This document shows positions 1-9,577 of a stretch of 51,940 nucleotides of DNA, one piece after another (the stretch's first letter is position 1; each line of letters begins with the position of its first letter). The stretch is from contig JAJDTY010000068.1 in the NCBI GenBank assembly GCA_022826945.1, positions 1 to 51,940 on the forward strand. The letters are read 5' to 3'. This DNA is from Candidatus Binatia bacterium (GTDB lineage Bacteria; Desulfobacterota; Binatia; Bin18). Both the position numbers and the translations under genes were made by a program. The notes beneath the pieces were generated by a model. That model ran no database searches and had not been told where the DNA came from. It saw only the letters and a program-made list of their open reading frames with translations.

Positions 1-1
1 G

Positions 2-214
2 GACAGTCCGTATGACGCGATTATCGTCACCGCCGCGGCTCCGCGTATCCCGCCGGCGCTTATTGAACAACTCGCCGAGGGGGGCCGTCTCGTGCTACCC
101 GTCGTCCGGGGCGAGGAGCAGCACCTGCTGAGACTCCGCAAACGGAACGGTCGGATTGTCGAGGAAAACCTGGGACTGGTTCGGTTTGTCCCACTGGTGG
201 GCGGGGATTCGTAG
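2..214 (+). CDS. pcm: Protein-L-isoaspartate O-methyltransferase, C-terminal part (cut by window edge)
   Basis: Only the last 70 residues are present; the start lies before the window. The visible stretch begins with an aspartate-rich turn and the segment [18 protein letters not shown], then GGRLVLPV. This matches the region of the SAM-dependent isoaspartyl methyltransferase family that forms the back of the SAM pocket. The enzyme methylates damaged isoaspartyl residues in proteins so that they can revert. The frame ends in TAG at 212-214. It is transcribed toward the cupredoxin gene, which lies on the other strand. Recognition rests on motif likeness only, but this stretch is characteristic of the family. 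Confidence 0.8.
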   Translation, partial: DSPYDAIIVTAAAPRIPPALIEQLAEGGRLVLPVVRGEEQHLLRLRKRNGRIVEENLGLVRFVPLVGGDS

Positions 215-284
215 AACAGAGCTGCTCCGGGGGACCAGCCCGCGGAGCTATCCCTGGAGCAGTGGTCAAACGCGACGCTCTTCC

Positions 285-695
285 CTACTTCCCCTCATGC
301 ACAATCAGTTGGGCGGAGATATGAGCGGGGTGGAGCTGGCACTTCACGTCAAACAAACCGGCCTTGTCAGCCACGAACTCGACCGTCTTGGTCTCGCCGC
401 TGTTGACCACCTCTTCGACGTCAAAGGCCGAAATGGCAAAGCCGTGGTTGGGCGGGTCGCCGGGAATTTTATTCACCACCTTGATCTGGACCGTGTCGCC
501 CTGCTCGGCGACCAGCACGGAGGGAACAAACATCTTGTCACCCTCGTATAACACATTGACGACCGTAAATTTCCGCACCGCAGCCGCCTCTGCCTCGGCG
601 TGCTGGTCGGCCCATACCGTGGGCACTCCTGCAACCGCTCCGAATGCAAGCAGGCTCAGCGTTGTTCGTGTGATGCTCCACCACTGCTGGATCAT
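285..695 (-). CDS. Periplasmic cupredoxin-domain protein
   Basis: A 136-residue exported copper protein. The chosen ATG at 695 has a strong GGAGG ribosome site just upstream and gives a clear signal peptide (MIQQWWSITRTTLSLLAFGA, cleavage probably after VWA); a longer reading to 845 has neither. The mature part is a single cupredoxin fold. The probable copper ligands are the His in NHGFAI and the Cys and His residues in KCQLHPAHIS near the C-terminus. That Cys-x2-His-x2-His ending resembles nitrosocyanin-like or COX2-like cupredoxins more than plastocyanin (established family pattern). It probably carries electrons or binds copper in the periplasm; the partner is unknown. It is divergent from uvrB, with 127 bp between the two starts. 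Confidence 0.75.
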   Translation of the reverse strand: MIQQWWSITRTTLSLLAFGAVAGVPTVWADQHAEAEAAAVRKFTVVNVLYEGDKMFVPSVLVAEQGDTVQIKVVNKIPGDPPNHGFAISAFDVEEVVNSGETKTVEFVADKAGLFDVKCQLHPAHISAQLIVHEGK

Positions 696-822
696 ACCGT
701 CCTCCTTCACTGCGCTAGGATACGTGTAGTGAGCCATAACCCTGCACTGATTGCAACGGGAGCACCGGTTCGTTCGCTTCCAGGGCTGACCCTCTCCCAC
801 TTCCTTGCTATGATGCGCTGGC

Positions 823-2973
823 ATGCCAGACCACGCCGCCTTCAAACTCGTCTCAGACTTTCAGCCCCAGGGCGATCAGCCCCAGGCGATCGATCAACTT
901 ACCCAAGGCTTGCAAGACGGACTGCAACATCAGGTGCTGCTGGGTGTGACCGGCTCGGGCAAAACCTTTTCTATGGCCCATGTCATTGCGCGGCTGAACC
1001 GGCCAGCGCTGGTGATGGCGCCCAATAAAACCCTGGCGGCCCAGCTCTATAACGAATTCAAAGAACTCTTCCCGGACAACGCGGTCCGCTACTTCGTCAG
1101 TTATTACGATTACTACCAGCCCGAAGCCTATGTCCCTCAGAGCGATACCTATGTGGAGAAGGACGCCTCGATTAACGAAGAAATCGATAAGATGCGTCAC
1201 TCCGCCACCAAGGCCCTGTTAGAGCGGCGCGATACCATTATCGTTGCCAGTGTTTCGTGCATCTATGGGCTCGGGTCGCCCGAGTCCTATTTTGATCTCA
1301 TCCTCTTTGTCGAAGAGGGCAGCGAGGTGGACCGGGACGCGCTGCTCCGCAAGCTAGTCGATATTCAGTACCAGCGTAACGACTTTGATTTTCATCGCGG
1401 CATGTTCCGGGTCCGGGGCGATGTGGTCGAGGTCTTTCCCGCCTATGAGGAGAACCGGGCGGTCCGGATCGAATTCTTTGGCGATACGGTTGATACAATT
1501 GCCGAGATTGATCCGCTCAGGGGCAAAGTGCTGCGACGGCTGGACAAAATCGCCATTTATCCGGCCAGCCACTACGTCACCACCTCCGGCCGGATGAAGC
1601 GCGCCTCACAAGCGATTCAAGAGGAGTTGGCAGAACGGCTCAAAGAACTGCAACAGGAAGACAAACTCCTTGAGAGCCAACGCCTGGAGCAACGCACCCT
1701 GTACGACCTCGCGCTCTTGCGCGAAATGGGCTTTTGTCCGGGCATTGAGAATTACTCGCGCCATCTGGATGGCCGGCAGCCGGGCGAGCCGCCTCATACG
1801 CTACTCAACTATTTTCCTGACGACTACCTCGTCTTCATTGACGAGAGCCATGTCACCGTCCCCCAGATTGGCGGTATGTACCGTGGCGACCGCTCGCGCA
1901 AGACCACCCTGGTCGAGTACGGCTTTCGGCTGCCCTCCGCTCTGGACAACCGTCCCCTCAGCTTTCATGAGTTCGAGCGGCGCGCCGGTCAGACGGTTTA
2001 CGTCTCGGCGACACCGGGTGACTATGAACACGAACAGAGCAACGGCCGCGTGGTTGAACAGCTCATTCGGCCCACCGGCCTGCTGGACCCCGAAATTGCG
2101 GTTCGGCCTGCCGGGGAACAGGTCGACGATCTGCTCGAAGAAATCCGGCTGCGAAGCGATAAGGGCGAGCGAGTGCTGGCCACCACCCTGACCAAACGGC
2201 TGGCTGAAGACCTGACCGATTACTATCAGGAAATCGGCGTCCGGGTGCGCTATCTCCACTCGGATATCGACACGATTGAGCGGGTGGAGATTATTCGCGC
2301 GCTGCGCCAGGGCCGCTTCGATGTCCTGATTGGTATCAATCTCCTCCGCGAGGGACTCGATATTCCCGAGGTTTCTCTGGTGGCCATTTTGGATGCGGAC
2401 AAAGAGGGCTATCTGCGCTCTGAGCGTTCCCTGATCCAGACCATTGGCCGGGCCGCCCGGAATGTGAATGGAACCGTCCTCCTCTACGCGGATAAAATTA
2501 CCGATTCGATGCAGCGGGCCATTGATGAAACCCTGCGGCGACGACGCATTCAGTCCAGATATAACAAGCAGCACAGCATCACTCCCGAGAGTATCCGCAA
2601 AGCCCTGTCTTCGCCCCTGGTGAAGGTCTATGAAGCCGACCATATGACCGTCCCCATCGTTTCTGAGGACAGCGAAGAATATATTGCCGCCCAAGACCTG
2701 CCCAAGTTGATCGAACAGACCCGCAAGGAAATGAAGGCCGCGGCTGCGGCTCTGGATTTTGAACAGGCCGCGGAACTTCGAGATCGCGTGCAGGATTTGG
2801 AACGGCGCGCCCTGGGTTTACCTGGAGAAGCAGGCGCGGCCCCACCCCCGGCCTCAGAAACGCCGGCATCGACAGCTAAGAAACCGAGTGCACGAGGCCG
2901 CCCGAAAAGGGCCGCTACGCGCAGCACAAACAAAGCCCTGTCCCGCGGTCGCCGCGCGCGCTGGCAACGCTGA
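823..2973 (+). CDS. uvrB: UvrABC excinuclease subunit B
   Basis: A 716-residue helicase-like damage-verification subunit of nucleotide excision repair. It takes DNA from UvrA and recruits UvrC. The start [15 protein letters not shown] fits the family N-terminus, though no strong ribosome site is visible. The Walker A motif GVTGSGKT is near residue 42-48, and the aromatic beta-hairpin [12 protein letters not shown] near 92-103. A DESH Walker B, the helicase motifs [12 protein letters not shown] and QTIGRAARN, and a C-terminal UVR motif ([14 protein letters not shown]) near 640-655 follow. After the UVR motif the protein runs on for about 50 residues of Pro/Ala/Ser/Lys/Arg-rich low complexity, making it longer than the usual ~670 residues. 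The core is complete and the call is very secure. Confidence 0.97.
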   Translation: MPDHAAFKLVSDFQPQGDQPQAIDQLTQGLQDGLQHQVLLGVTGSGKTFSMAHVIARLNRPALVMAPNKTLAAQLYNEFKELFPDNAVRYFVSYYDYYQPEAYVPQSDTYVEKDASINEEIDKMRHSATKALLERRDTIIVASVSCIYGLGSPESYFDLILFVEEGSEVDRDALLRKLVDIQYQRNDFDFHRGMFRVRGDVVEVFPAYEENRAVRIEFFGDTVDTIAEIDPLRGKVLRRLDKIAIYPASHYVTTSGRMKRASQAIQEELAERLKELQQEDKLLESQRLEQRTLYDLALLREMGFCPGIENYSRHLDGRQPGEPPHTLLNYFPDDYLVFIDESHVTVPQIGGMYRGDRSRKTTLVEYGFRLPSALDNRPLSFHEFERRAGQTVYVSATPGDYEHEQSNGRVVEQLIRPTGLLDPEIAVRPAGEQVDDLLEEIRLRSDKGERVLATTLTKRLAEDLTDYYQEIGVRVRYLHSDIDTIERVEIIRALRQGRFDVLIGINLLREGLDIPEVSLVAILDADKEGYLRSERSLIQTIGRAARNVNGTVLLYADKITDSMQRAIDETLRRRRIQSRYNKQHSITPESIRKALSSPLVKVYEADHMTVPIVSEDSEEYIAAQDLPKLIEQTRKEMKAAAAALDFEQAAELRDRVQDLERRALGLPGEAGAAPPPASETPASTAKKPSARGRPKRAATRSTNKALSRGRRARWQR

Positions 2974-3091
2974 GCGGAATCAGGAGACGCGGCTTTGCGG
3001 TAGGTGGACTTCCTCGTGGAATATCAGGGTACTTTCGCTCCGCTCGTAAACTGCTAAAAGCGGACAGCCAGACCCAGCCAAAGGGATGTCC

Positions 3092-3730
3092 ATGTCAAGA
3101 GACCACACCAAACACCCGGATGAGCTCACTCACGCCCGAGCCATCCTCGAAGCTGAAGCCGAGGCGATCCGCTCTATTCGTCTCAACAACGATTTTCTTC
3201 GCGCGGTGGATATGCTGGAGAACTGTCGCGGCAAAGTGATTCTGACCGGCATGGGAAAAGTCGGGATTATGGCCATGAAAATTGCGACCACGCTGTCCTC
3301 AACCGGTACGCCAGCCTGTTTTCTACACCCCGGCGAGGCGGCTCACGGTGACCTGGGGCTGGTCGGCAAGGCCGATGTCCTCATAACGTTTTCCAATAGC
3401 GGCAGAACGCGTGAGGTCCTGGAAACTATCCACCGGGCCAAACAGTTGTACGACATCCCGCTCATCGCCGTGACCGGCCATCCGCGCTCACCCATTGCCC
3501 GGAAAAGCGACCTCGTTCTCAGCGTCGGGGCCATTAAGGAACCCTGTCCGATCGGCCTGACGCCCTCGGCCAGCACCACGGCCCTCCTGGCCCTGGGCGA
3601 TGCCTTGACCCTGGTTCTCATGACCCGTAAACGCTTTACCAAAGCCGATTACGCCAAGTTCCACCACGGGGGCTATTTGGGGAGGCGCGCCCGCAAAGAA
3701 GCAGAAGAAGAGCTGGCCGTCAGAACCTGA
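3092..3730 (+). CDS. SIS-domain phosphosugar isomerase (KdsD/GutQ-like)
   Basis: A 212-residue protein consisting of one SIS domain. Motifs in order are GMGKVGIMA (phosphosugar-binding loop), HPGEAAHGDLG, TFSNSGRT, LTPSASTTALLALGDAL and HHGGYLG. All are typical of arabinose-5-phosphate isomerases, which convert ribulose-5-P to arabinose-5-P for Kdo and lipopolysaccharide synthesis. The paired CBS domains that follow the SIS domain in E. coli KdsD are absent, so this is the short form. Two ATGs lie close together; the second (3092) is preferred because the AAAGGG ribosome site sits 6 nt before it and directly abuts the first (3086). The exact sugar substrate cannot be fixed from sequence alone. 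Confidence 0.8.
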   Translation: MSRDHTKHPDELTHARAILEAEAEAIRSIRLNNDFLRAVDMLENCRGKVILTGMGKVGIMAMKIATTLSSTGTPACFLHPGEAAHGDLGLVGKADVLITFSNSGRTREVLETIHRAKQLYDIPLIAVTGHPRSPIARKSDLVLSVGAIKEPCPIGLTPSASTTALLALGDALTLVLMTRKRFTKADYAKFHHGGYLGRRARKEAEEELAVRT

Positions 3731-3798
3731 AGCCCCAGGGTTGGACAAGCGATGGAGGCGGGTCGAACCGTGACCTGCCGCAAGCTAAGGAGGGACCC

Positions 3799-4623
3799 AT
3801 GAGCTATGAAACCCTGACCCAGAAACAGGATGAGGCGGTCCTGACTATCACTGTCAATCGCCCTGAGGCGCTCAATGCCCAGAGCCGCTTGATGCTGGAA
3901 GAGTTTGATCAGGCCATGACGGCCGCCGCGGAAAACGAGGCGGTCAAGGTCATTATCGTGGCTGGTGCGGGCAAGCATTTTTCCGCCGGCCATGACATTG
4001 GCACGCCGCAGGAACGGGAAGACTGGAAAAAACGCCCGTATCCGAAGGGCATGCCAGGTGAATATAAACGCGGACGGGATCTCTATCTCGACTGCACCCT
4101 GCGCTGGCGGGATTGCCCCAAACCGACTATTGCCCAGGTCCAGGGCTACTGCATTATGGGTGGGCTGATGTTGGCCTCGGCCTGCGATCTCATTATTGCT
4201 GCGGACGACGCCAAGTTTTGTGATCGCACCGTGCGCTGGGCGGGCGCCCATGTCCAGTATGCCAGCCTGGCCTGGGACATTGGCTTTCGCAAGGCCAAGC
4301 AATACCTCTTTACCGGCGATTGGATCACAGCCGCGGAGGCCGAACGGCTGGGGCTGGTCAACGAGGTCGTGCCGCGCGACCAACTCGAAGCAAAGACCAT
4401 GGAGCTCGCCCAGCGCATTGCCCTGCAGGATGCCTATGCGCTGCGGATTGCCAAATTCTCGATGAACCAGATGCAGGACGAGGCTGGCTTTCGGACTGGC
4501 GTCACCGGCGCGTTTCAGTCGTACGCTCTCACGCGTATGTATCGGCTGGAAAAAGGCGAAGACACCTTTTCCGGGTCCAAGCGGGCCAAGGAACGCGACG
4601 CCGCGTTTGGGGATAATCGCTAG
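3799..4623 (+). CDS. Enoyl-CoA hydratase/isomerase (crotonase) family protein
   Basis: A 274-residue crotonase-fold enzyme. A strong AAGGAGG ribosome site precedes the ATG. The two oxyanion-hole segments are visible: GAGKHFSAGHDIG near residues 57-69 and QGYCIMGGLMLASACDL near 115-131. An extra segment of about 25 residues (EDWKKRPYPKGMPGEYKRGR) separates them, as in larger crotonases acting on bulky acyl-CoA thioesters. The reaction is probably hydration or isomerisation of an enoyl-CoA, but crotonases are functionally diverse and the substrate is not inferable. It stands 68 bp after the SIS gene on the same strand and may be cotranscribed with it. Confidence 0.88.
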   Translation: MSYETLTQKQDEAVLTITVNRPEALNAQSRLMLEEFDQAMTAAAENEAVKVIIVAGAGKHFSAGHDIGTPQEREDWKKRPYPKGMPGEYKRGRDLYLDCTLRWRDCPKPTIAQVQGYCIMGGLMLASACDLIIAADDAKFCDRTVRWAGAHVQYASLAWDIGFRKAKQYLFTGDWITAAEAERLGLVNEVVPRDQLEAKTMELAQRIALQDAYALRIAKFSMNQMQDEAGFRTGVTGAFQSYALTRMYRLEKGEDTFSGSKRAKERDAAFGDNR

Positions 4624-4632
4624 AGAGTATTC

Positions 4633-4815
4633 TCACACCCGAAACGCCCTCATTACCTCATCCCCCAGATAGTTAATGACCTTGACGGCAATCCGGCCGG
4701 ACGTGGGTTTGGCGAACGGGCGGGAGGGGTCGATTGATGAGCCGGTTGAAACGCGCTTCGAACTCGGCCTGGAAGTCGGCCTCGACCTGATACTTCTCTA
4801 CCTTCCGATACCGGC
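4633..4815 (-). pseudogene. Decayed C-terminal remnant, possibly of a DNA methylase or restriction-type protein
   Basis: Read on the minus strand, this gap holds two frame pieces that would join into one tail: RYRKVEKYQVEADFQAEF at the upstream side, then, after a frame change near 4735, PFAKPTSGRIAVKVINYL followed by GDEVMRAFRV and a TGA at 4633-4635. A stop codon lies just upstream of the first piece. The ending resembles, from memory, the C-terminal tail of site-specific DNA methyltransferase or type III restriction-like proteins; that identity is an inference. No start, ribosome site or upstream domain is present, so this is a fossil rather than a working gene. The forward-strand 62-codon frame over the same place looks like a shadow. 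Confidence 0.4.
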
Positions 4816-5035
4816 GCTAGCGATCAGTCCTGATCAGGCAGGTCGCCTCCATATCCCCCGTTGACGACCCCTCATCCAGAATCCAGACTCGGCCTATTAG
4901 ACAATCAATTTCCCGACGTATATAAGAGGCACCGCGCATCGTCGGACGCTGAGAACTAGGTCACTTTATACAACCGTCTCCGGTCTCTTTATTCTCCACG
5001 TCAGCCTCCGTATGATGAAAGGACTAAGGACTTAG
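4816..5035. other. Noncoding leader region before metH
   Basis: About 220 bases between the decayed remnant and metH. It becomes AT-richer from about 4900 onward, as a promoter region would. No convincing cobalamin or SAM riboswitch consensus was recognised by eye, and no strong terminator. A purine-rich stretch with AAGGA lies 5 to 15 bases before the GTG start of metH and probably serves as its ribosome site. Confidence 0.35.
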
Positions 5036-8000
5036 GTGGGAAATTTGAACGACAGCCTCCCTTCATTATCGGCTCGGGCCAGCGACCTGCGCGCCCTCCT
5101 GTTTGAGCGGATACTGCTCTTTGACGGCGCCATGGGGACGTCCATCCAAGCCCAGAATCTGGGCCCGGAAGACTTCGGTGGTCTGGCCTACGAGGGCTGC
5201 AATGAACACCTGGTGTTGACCTGCCCTGAGGCGATCACGCAGATTCACGACCACTTCCTGCAAGCCGGTGCGGATATTATTGAAACGAATACCTTTGGCG
5301 CTACGAGCATCGTCCTGGCCGAGTATGGTCTGCACGAACAAACGGGCACCATCAACCAAGCCGCGGCCCAACTCGCCCGGGCTTGTGCCCGACGCCACGG
5401 CTCTCTCCATCGACCCCGCTTTGTGGCCGGCTCCATGGGGCCAACGACCAAAACGATTTCTGTCACCGGCGGTGTAACCTTTAGTCAACTGCGACACGCC
5501 TATGCGGAACAGGCAGAGGGCTTGCTGCGGGGTGGCGTAGATCTGCTGCTGATGGAAACGGCGCAAGACACGCTTAATCTAAAAGCCAGCCTCTTGGGAA
5601 TTGACGATGCGTTTCGGACGGTCGGGCACCGCGTGCCTGTGGCTGTCTCTATCACGATTGAGACGATGGGTACGATGTTGGCCGGACAGGGGGTGGAAGC
5701 GCTCTATACGTCCGTGGCACACCGGGATCTGTTCGCGCTCGGACTGAACTGTGCCACCGGGCCTGATTTCATGACCGATCATCTCCGCACCTTGGCAGAG
5801 TTCTCTCGTTTTCCTGCTTTATGTATCCCGAATGCCGGGTTGCCGGACGAAGAGGGGAACTACAACGAATCACCCGAGATGATCGTGGCCAAGCTCGAAC
5901 GTTTTGTCGATGCCGGCTGGCTCAATATGCTGGGCGGCTGCTGCGGCACGACACCCGCGCATATCGCATTACTCAGTCATATGCTGGAGGGTAAGCGGCC
6001 TCGCACACTGCCAGCGACGAAACGGAGTGTGGTCTCAGGGCTCGAACCCCTGGTGATTGACGAGGACAAACGCCCGATGCTGGTCGGTGAGCGCACGAAC
6101 GTCATTGGCTCGCGTAAATTCAAACGGCTCATCCGCGACGGTGCGTTTGAAGAAGGCGCGGAAATCGGCCGACGGCAGGTGCGGGGTGGCGCCCATATCG
6201 TGGATGTGTGTCTGGCCGACCCGGACCGTGAAGAACTCGGCGACATGACCGCCTTCCTGGATATTCTGGTGCGGAAGATCAAAGTCCCCTTGATGATCGA
6301 CTCAACCGACGCCCAGGTTATTGAGGCCGCGCTTGAACGCTCGCAAGGCAAGGCGGTCATCAACTCCATCAACCTGGAAGACGGCGAGGAACGGTTTGCC
6401 CAGGTCGTTCCGCTCATCAAATGCTACGGCGCGGCGGTGGTGGTGGGCTGTATCGATGAAGATCCGGAACAGGGCATGGCGGTCACCCGGCAGCGGAAAC
6501 TCGCAGTGGCTAAGCGGAGCTATGATTTGCTCACCCAGAAATACGGTCTGGACGCCGGAGATCTCATTTTCGATCCGCTGGTATTTCCCCTTGGAACCGG
6601 TGACCGCAACTATCTTGGTGCCGGCGAAGAGACAATCGAAGGAGTCCGGCTGATTAAACAAGCGCTACCGGCCTGCAAGACCATCCTGGGTATCAGCAAT
6701 GTGTCCTTTGGCCTCCCCCCGGCCGGTCGCGAAGTGTTAAACTCCGTATTTCTCTACCACTGCGTCAAGGCAGGTCTCGACTTGGCGATTGTGAACACGG
6801 AAAAGCTGGAACGCTACGCCTCGATTGCCGAAGAAGAAAAACGGCTCGCCAATGATCTGATTTACTGGCGGGGCGAGGATCCAGTGGCCGCTTTTGCCGC
6901 CCACTTTCGGCAGAAGAAAGAAAGCGTCATTCAGGACACGCGCGCCGATCTGCCGCTGGATGAACGGCTGGCACGGTATATTATAGAAGGCTCCAAAGAC
7001 GGGCTGATAGACGACCTCAACACCGCCCTCAACGAACGGGCACCCCTGGACATTATCAACGGACCACTCATGGCGGGCATGGATGAGGTCGGCCGCCTAT
7101 TTAACAACAACGAACTCATTGTAGCAGAGGTCTTGCAAAGCGCGGAGTCCATGAAGGCCGCCGTCGGACATCTCGAACCCTTTATGGAGAAAACGGACGG
7201 GGGACTTAAAGGCACGGTCATCCTAGCCACCGTCAAGGGTGATGTGCATGATATCGGCAAAAATCTGGTGGAGATCATCCTGGCCAACAACGGCTACCGG
7301 GTGGTCAACCTCGGTATTAAAGTCGCGCCGGAAACCTTGATAGAAGCCGTGCGTGAACATCAACCCGACCTGGTGGGTCTATCCGGTCTGTTGGTCAAAT
7401 CGGCCCAACAGATGGTGGTGACGGCTCAGGACCTCACAACGGCCCAGGTGAGCTGTCCCCTGCTGGTTGGCGGAGCCGCGCTGACTCCGCGTTTTACTGC
7501 CAATAAAATTGCGCCCGAGTACGACGGTCTGGTCTGCTACGCAAACGACGCCATGCGCGGTCTGGACTTGGCCAACCAGATTATGGATGAAGACAAGCAC
7601 GCGGCGCTTCTCGTAGACCTTGAGAAAGAGCGAGAACGCCTAGCTCAACAGGAGCGTACGCCAAAACAAGAAGCGTCCGAAGCACGTCCTGTCCGGCCCG
7701 CTGTGCTTTCACACGACCAGCCAGCTCCCCATCCGCCCGACCTGCGGCTGCATACGCTCGACGATTATGACCTGGACGCGGTCTTCGCCTATCTCAACCC
7801 GACCATGCTGTACGGCAAGCACCTTGGGCTCAAGGGAAATCTTGAGACCTTATTAGCGCAGGGCAACGAAAAAGCGATCGAATTACACCGTCAGGTCGAA
7901 GCCGTGATGGATGAGGTGATTGCAAAAAAATTGCTGCGCGCTCAGGCGACGTATCAATTCTTTCCGGCCCAAGCCGAAGGCGACAGCCTGCGGCTGTATC

Positions 8001-8590
8001 GTGCCAACGGCAAAGATATTGCCGCAACGTTTCTCTTTCCCCGCCAGCAGCATGGCGAGGGATTGTGTCTGAGTGACTTTGTGGCTCCGACGGGCAGCGG
8101 TCAGCAGGACTATATTGCGCTGTTCGCCGTGACTTGTGGCCACGGGGTCCGAGAACTCGCAGAGCAGTACCGCACGTCAGGCCGTTACCTCCAGTCCCAT
8201 ATTCTGCAAGCTCTGGCGATTGAGGGCGCAGAGGCGTTTGCCGAACTACTCCACCAGCGCCTGCGAGAGATGTGGGGCTTTGCCGACCCGCCGGAGCTGA
8301 CCATGCGGGAGCGTTTCAAGGCCCGGTATCGCGGCGTCCGGGTGAGTTTCGGCTATCCGGCCTGTCCGCGCCTCGAAGACCAGGAACGTTTGTTTCAGGT
8401 TCTGCCAGTTACCACCTCAATCGGCGTCGAGCTGACCGAGGGCTATATGATGGAGCCGGAAGCCTCGGTCTCGGCCCTCGTCTTCCATCACCCCCAAGCC
8501 AAATACTTCAACATTCTGGACGATGAGTTGGCCGCTTTCGAGCAGCGGCTGGTCGAGCGCGCAAACACGCTCAGCATGGCGGCACTGTAG
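5036..8590 (+). CDS. metH: Cobalamin-dependent methionine synthase
   Basis: A 1184-residue, full-length modular enzyme that transfers a methyl group from methyltetrahydrofolate through cobalamin to homocysteine. The homocysteine-binding barrel starts with DGAMGT (near residue 30) and ends with the zinc-ligand motif LGGCCGTTPAH (near 300). The pterin barrel follows, with VGERTNVIGSRKF near 350. The cobalamin domain carries DVHDIGKN near 735, whose His is the lower axial ligand. The C-terminal reactivation domain ends in YFNILDDELAAFEQR. Having all four modules implies reductive reactivation with SAM. The start is GTG at 5036 with an AAGGA-type ribosome site; a TTG at 5045 is an alternative. 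Its neighbours have no obvious link to methionine synthesis. Confidence 0.96.
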   Translation: MGNLNDSLPSLSARASDLRALLFERILLFDGAMGTSIQAQNLGPEDFGGLAYEGCNEHLVLTCPEAITQIHDHFLQAGADIIETNTFGATSIVLAEYGLHEQTGTINQAAAQLARACARRHGSLHRPRFVAGSMGPTTKTISVTGGVTFSQLRHAYAEQAEGLLRGGVDLLLMETAQDTLNLKASLLGIDDAFRTVGHRVPVAVSITIETMGTMLAGQGVEALYTSVAHRDLFALGLNCATGPDFMTDHLRTLAEFSRFPALCIPNAGLPDEEGNYNESPEMIVAKLERFVDAGWLNMLGGCCGTTPAHIALLSHMLEGKRPRTLPATKRSVVSGLEPLVIDEDKRPMLVGERTNVIGSRKFKRLIRDGAFEEGAEIGRRQVRGGAHIVDVCLADPDREELGDMTAFLDILVRKIKVPLMIDSTDAQVIEAALERSQGKAVINSINLEDGEERFAQVVPLIKCYGAAVVVGCIDEDPEQGMAVTRQRKLAVAKRSYDLLTQKYGLDAGDLIFDPLVFPLGTGDRNYLGAGEETIEGVRLIKQALPACKTILGISNVSFGLPPAGREVLNSVFLYHCVKAGLDLAIVNTEKLERYASIAEEEKRLANDLIYWRGEDPVAAFAAHFRQKKESVIQDTRADLPLDERLARYIIEGSKDGLIDDLNTALNERAPLDIINGPLMAGMDEVGRLFNNNELIVAEVLQSAESMKAAVGHLEPFMEKTDGGLKGTVILATVKGDVHDIGKNLVEIILANNGYRVVNLGIKVAPETLIEAVREHQPDLVGLSGLLVKSAQQMVVTAQDLTTAQVSCPLLVGGAALTPRFTANKIAPEYDGLVCYANDAMRGLDLANQIMDEDKHAALLVDLEKERERLAQQERTPKQEASEARPVRPAVLSHDQPAPHPPDLRLHTLDDYDLDAVFAYLNPTMLYGKHLGLKGNLETLLAQGNEKAIELHRQVEAVMDEVIAKKLLRAQATYQFFPAQAEGDSLRLYRANGKDIAATFLFPRQQHGEGLCLSDFVAPTGSGQQDYIALFAVTCGHGVRELAEQYRTSGRYLQSHILQALAIEGAEAFAELLHQRLREMWGFADPPELTMRERFKARYRGVRVSFGYPACPRLEDQERLFQVLPVTTSIGVELTEGYMMEPEASVSALVFHHPQAKYFNILDDELAAFEQRLVERANTLSMAAL

Positions 8591-8671
8591 CTGGTCCTCC
8601 GGGCTCGGCCTGACTAGTAAGAGTCCAGGGATGGGGTGCTCGGCAAACTAAGGAAAAACTCGGGGACCATT

Positions 8672-9577
8672 ATGTCGGAACAGAACCGTCCAGTCTTTCA
8701 ATCGGTTGAGGCCGTTCAGGCAGCATTTGCCCAGTGGAATTATATTACCGACCGGGCGCTCGCCCTGACCGTTAAGCTTGCCGCCGACCTGGAAAAACCG
8801 TTGTTGCTCGAAGGAGAAGCCGGTGTGGGCAAGACGGAAGTTGCCAAAGTGCTGGCCAGCGCGCTCAACACACCGCTGATCCGCTTGCAGTGCTACGAAG
8901 GGCTGGACGCGCAGACGACGCTGTACGAATGGAACTACGCCCGGCAAATCCTGCATATCCGCATGGCCGAACAGCAGCCGCAGGAGCGTCCGCTCCTTGA
9001 GCGCACCATCTTTAGTGATGAATTTCTTCTGAATCGTCCTTTGCTTGAAGCCATTCGTCATCCGGGCCCCCGGCCGGTCGTCCTCCTGATTGATGAGGTC
9101 GATCGCGCGGACGAGGAATTTGAAGCCTTTCTCCTGGAAATTCTGTCCGACTTTCAGGTCAGCGTACCCGAGATCGGGACTTTTTCCGCCAAGCAGCCGC
9201 CCTATGTTGTTCTGACCTCAAACCGGACCCGGGAACTACACGAGGCCCTCAAGCGACGCTGTCTCTACCTGTGGATCGACTACCCGACACCGGACAAAGA
9301 GCGCGAGATCATCCTGCGCCGAGTGCCGGGGATTCGGGCTGCGTTGGCTGAGCGCATTGTCGCGGTCATGCAGGCGTTACGTCAAATAGACTTCTACAAA
9401 CGCCCCGGTGTTGCCGAGAGTGTGGACTGGAGTCGAGCCTTACTCGGACTTGGGATTGACGAACTCCAGGCTGAAACCCTGGAGGACACCGCCGGTGTAA
9501 TTCTGAAATACCATGACGATATTGAGCGCTTACAGACCGTTGGGGCGGATACCATCTTGGGGGGCGGCACGGAGTGA
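8672..9577 (+). CDS. MoxR-type AAA+ ATPase
   Basis: A 301-residue AAA+ ATPase. The Walker A motif GEAGVGKT is at residues 48-55 and Walker B is LLIDEVDRAD; the sensor segment LTSNRTRELHEALKRRCL includes the conserved Asn and Arg finger. MoxR ATPases act as chaperones that insert metal cofactors or remodel partner complexes, usually with a VWA-domain protein encoded next door (established family pattern). That partner follows immediately and overlaps by 4 bp. The ATG at 8672 is preferred because the extension back to the GTG at 8636 is atypical for the family; a GGGGA stretch precedes it. No target complex such as a CO dehydrogenase is encoded in the window. Confidence 0.88.
   Translation: MSEQNRPVFQSVEAVQAAFAQWNYITDRALALTVKLAADLEKPLLLEGEAGVGKTEVAKVLASALNTPLIRLQCYEGLDAQTTLYEWNYARQILHIRMAEQQPQERPLLERTIFSDEFLLNRPLLEAIRHPGPRPVVLLIDEVDRADEEFEAFLLEILSDFQVSVPEIGTFSAKQPPYVVLTSNRTRELHEALKRRCLYLWIDYPTPDKEREIILRRVPGIRAALAERIVAVMQALRQIDFYKRPGVAESVDWSRALLGLGIDELQAETLEDTAGVILKYHDDIERLQTVGADTILGGGTE

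Noticed and set aside
1801..2694. A 297-codon minus-strand frame inside uvrB
   Set aside because: It is a mirror of a strongly conserved coding gene, with no ribosome site and no family likeness.
4676..4864. A 62-codon plus-strand frame between the crotonase gene and metH
   Set aside because: It lies opposite the decayed minus-strand remnant, which explains the sequence better, and has no ribosome site.
4921..5035. Cobalamin or SAM riboswitch before metH
   Set aside because: No recognisable B12-box or SAM-box consensus could be found by eye; the stretch is short for a cobalamin riboswitch.
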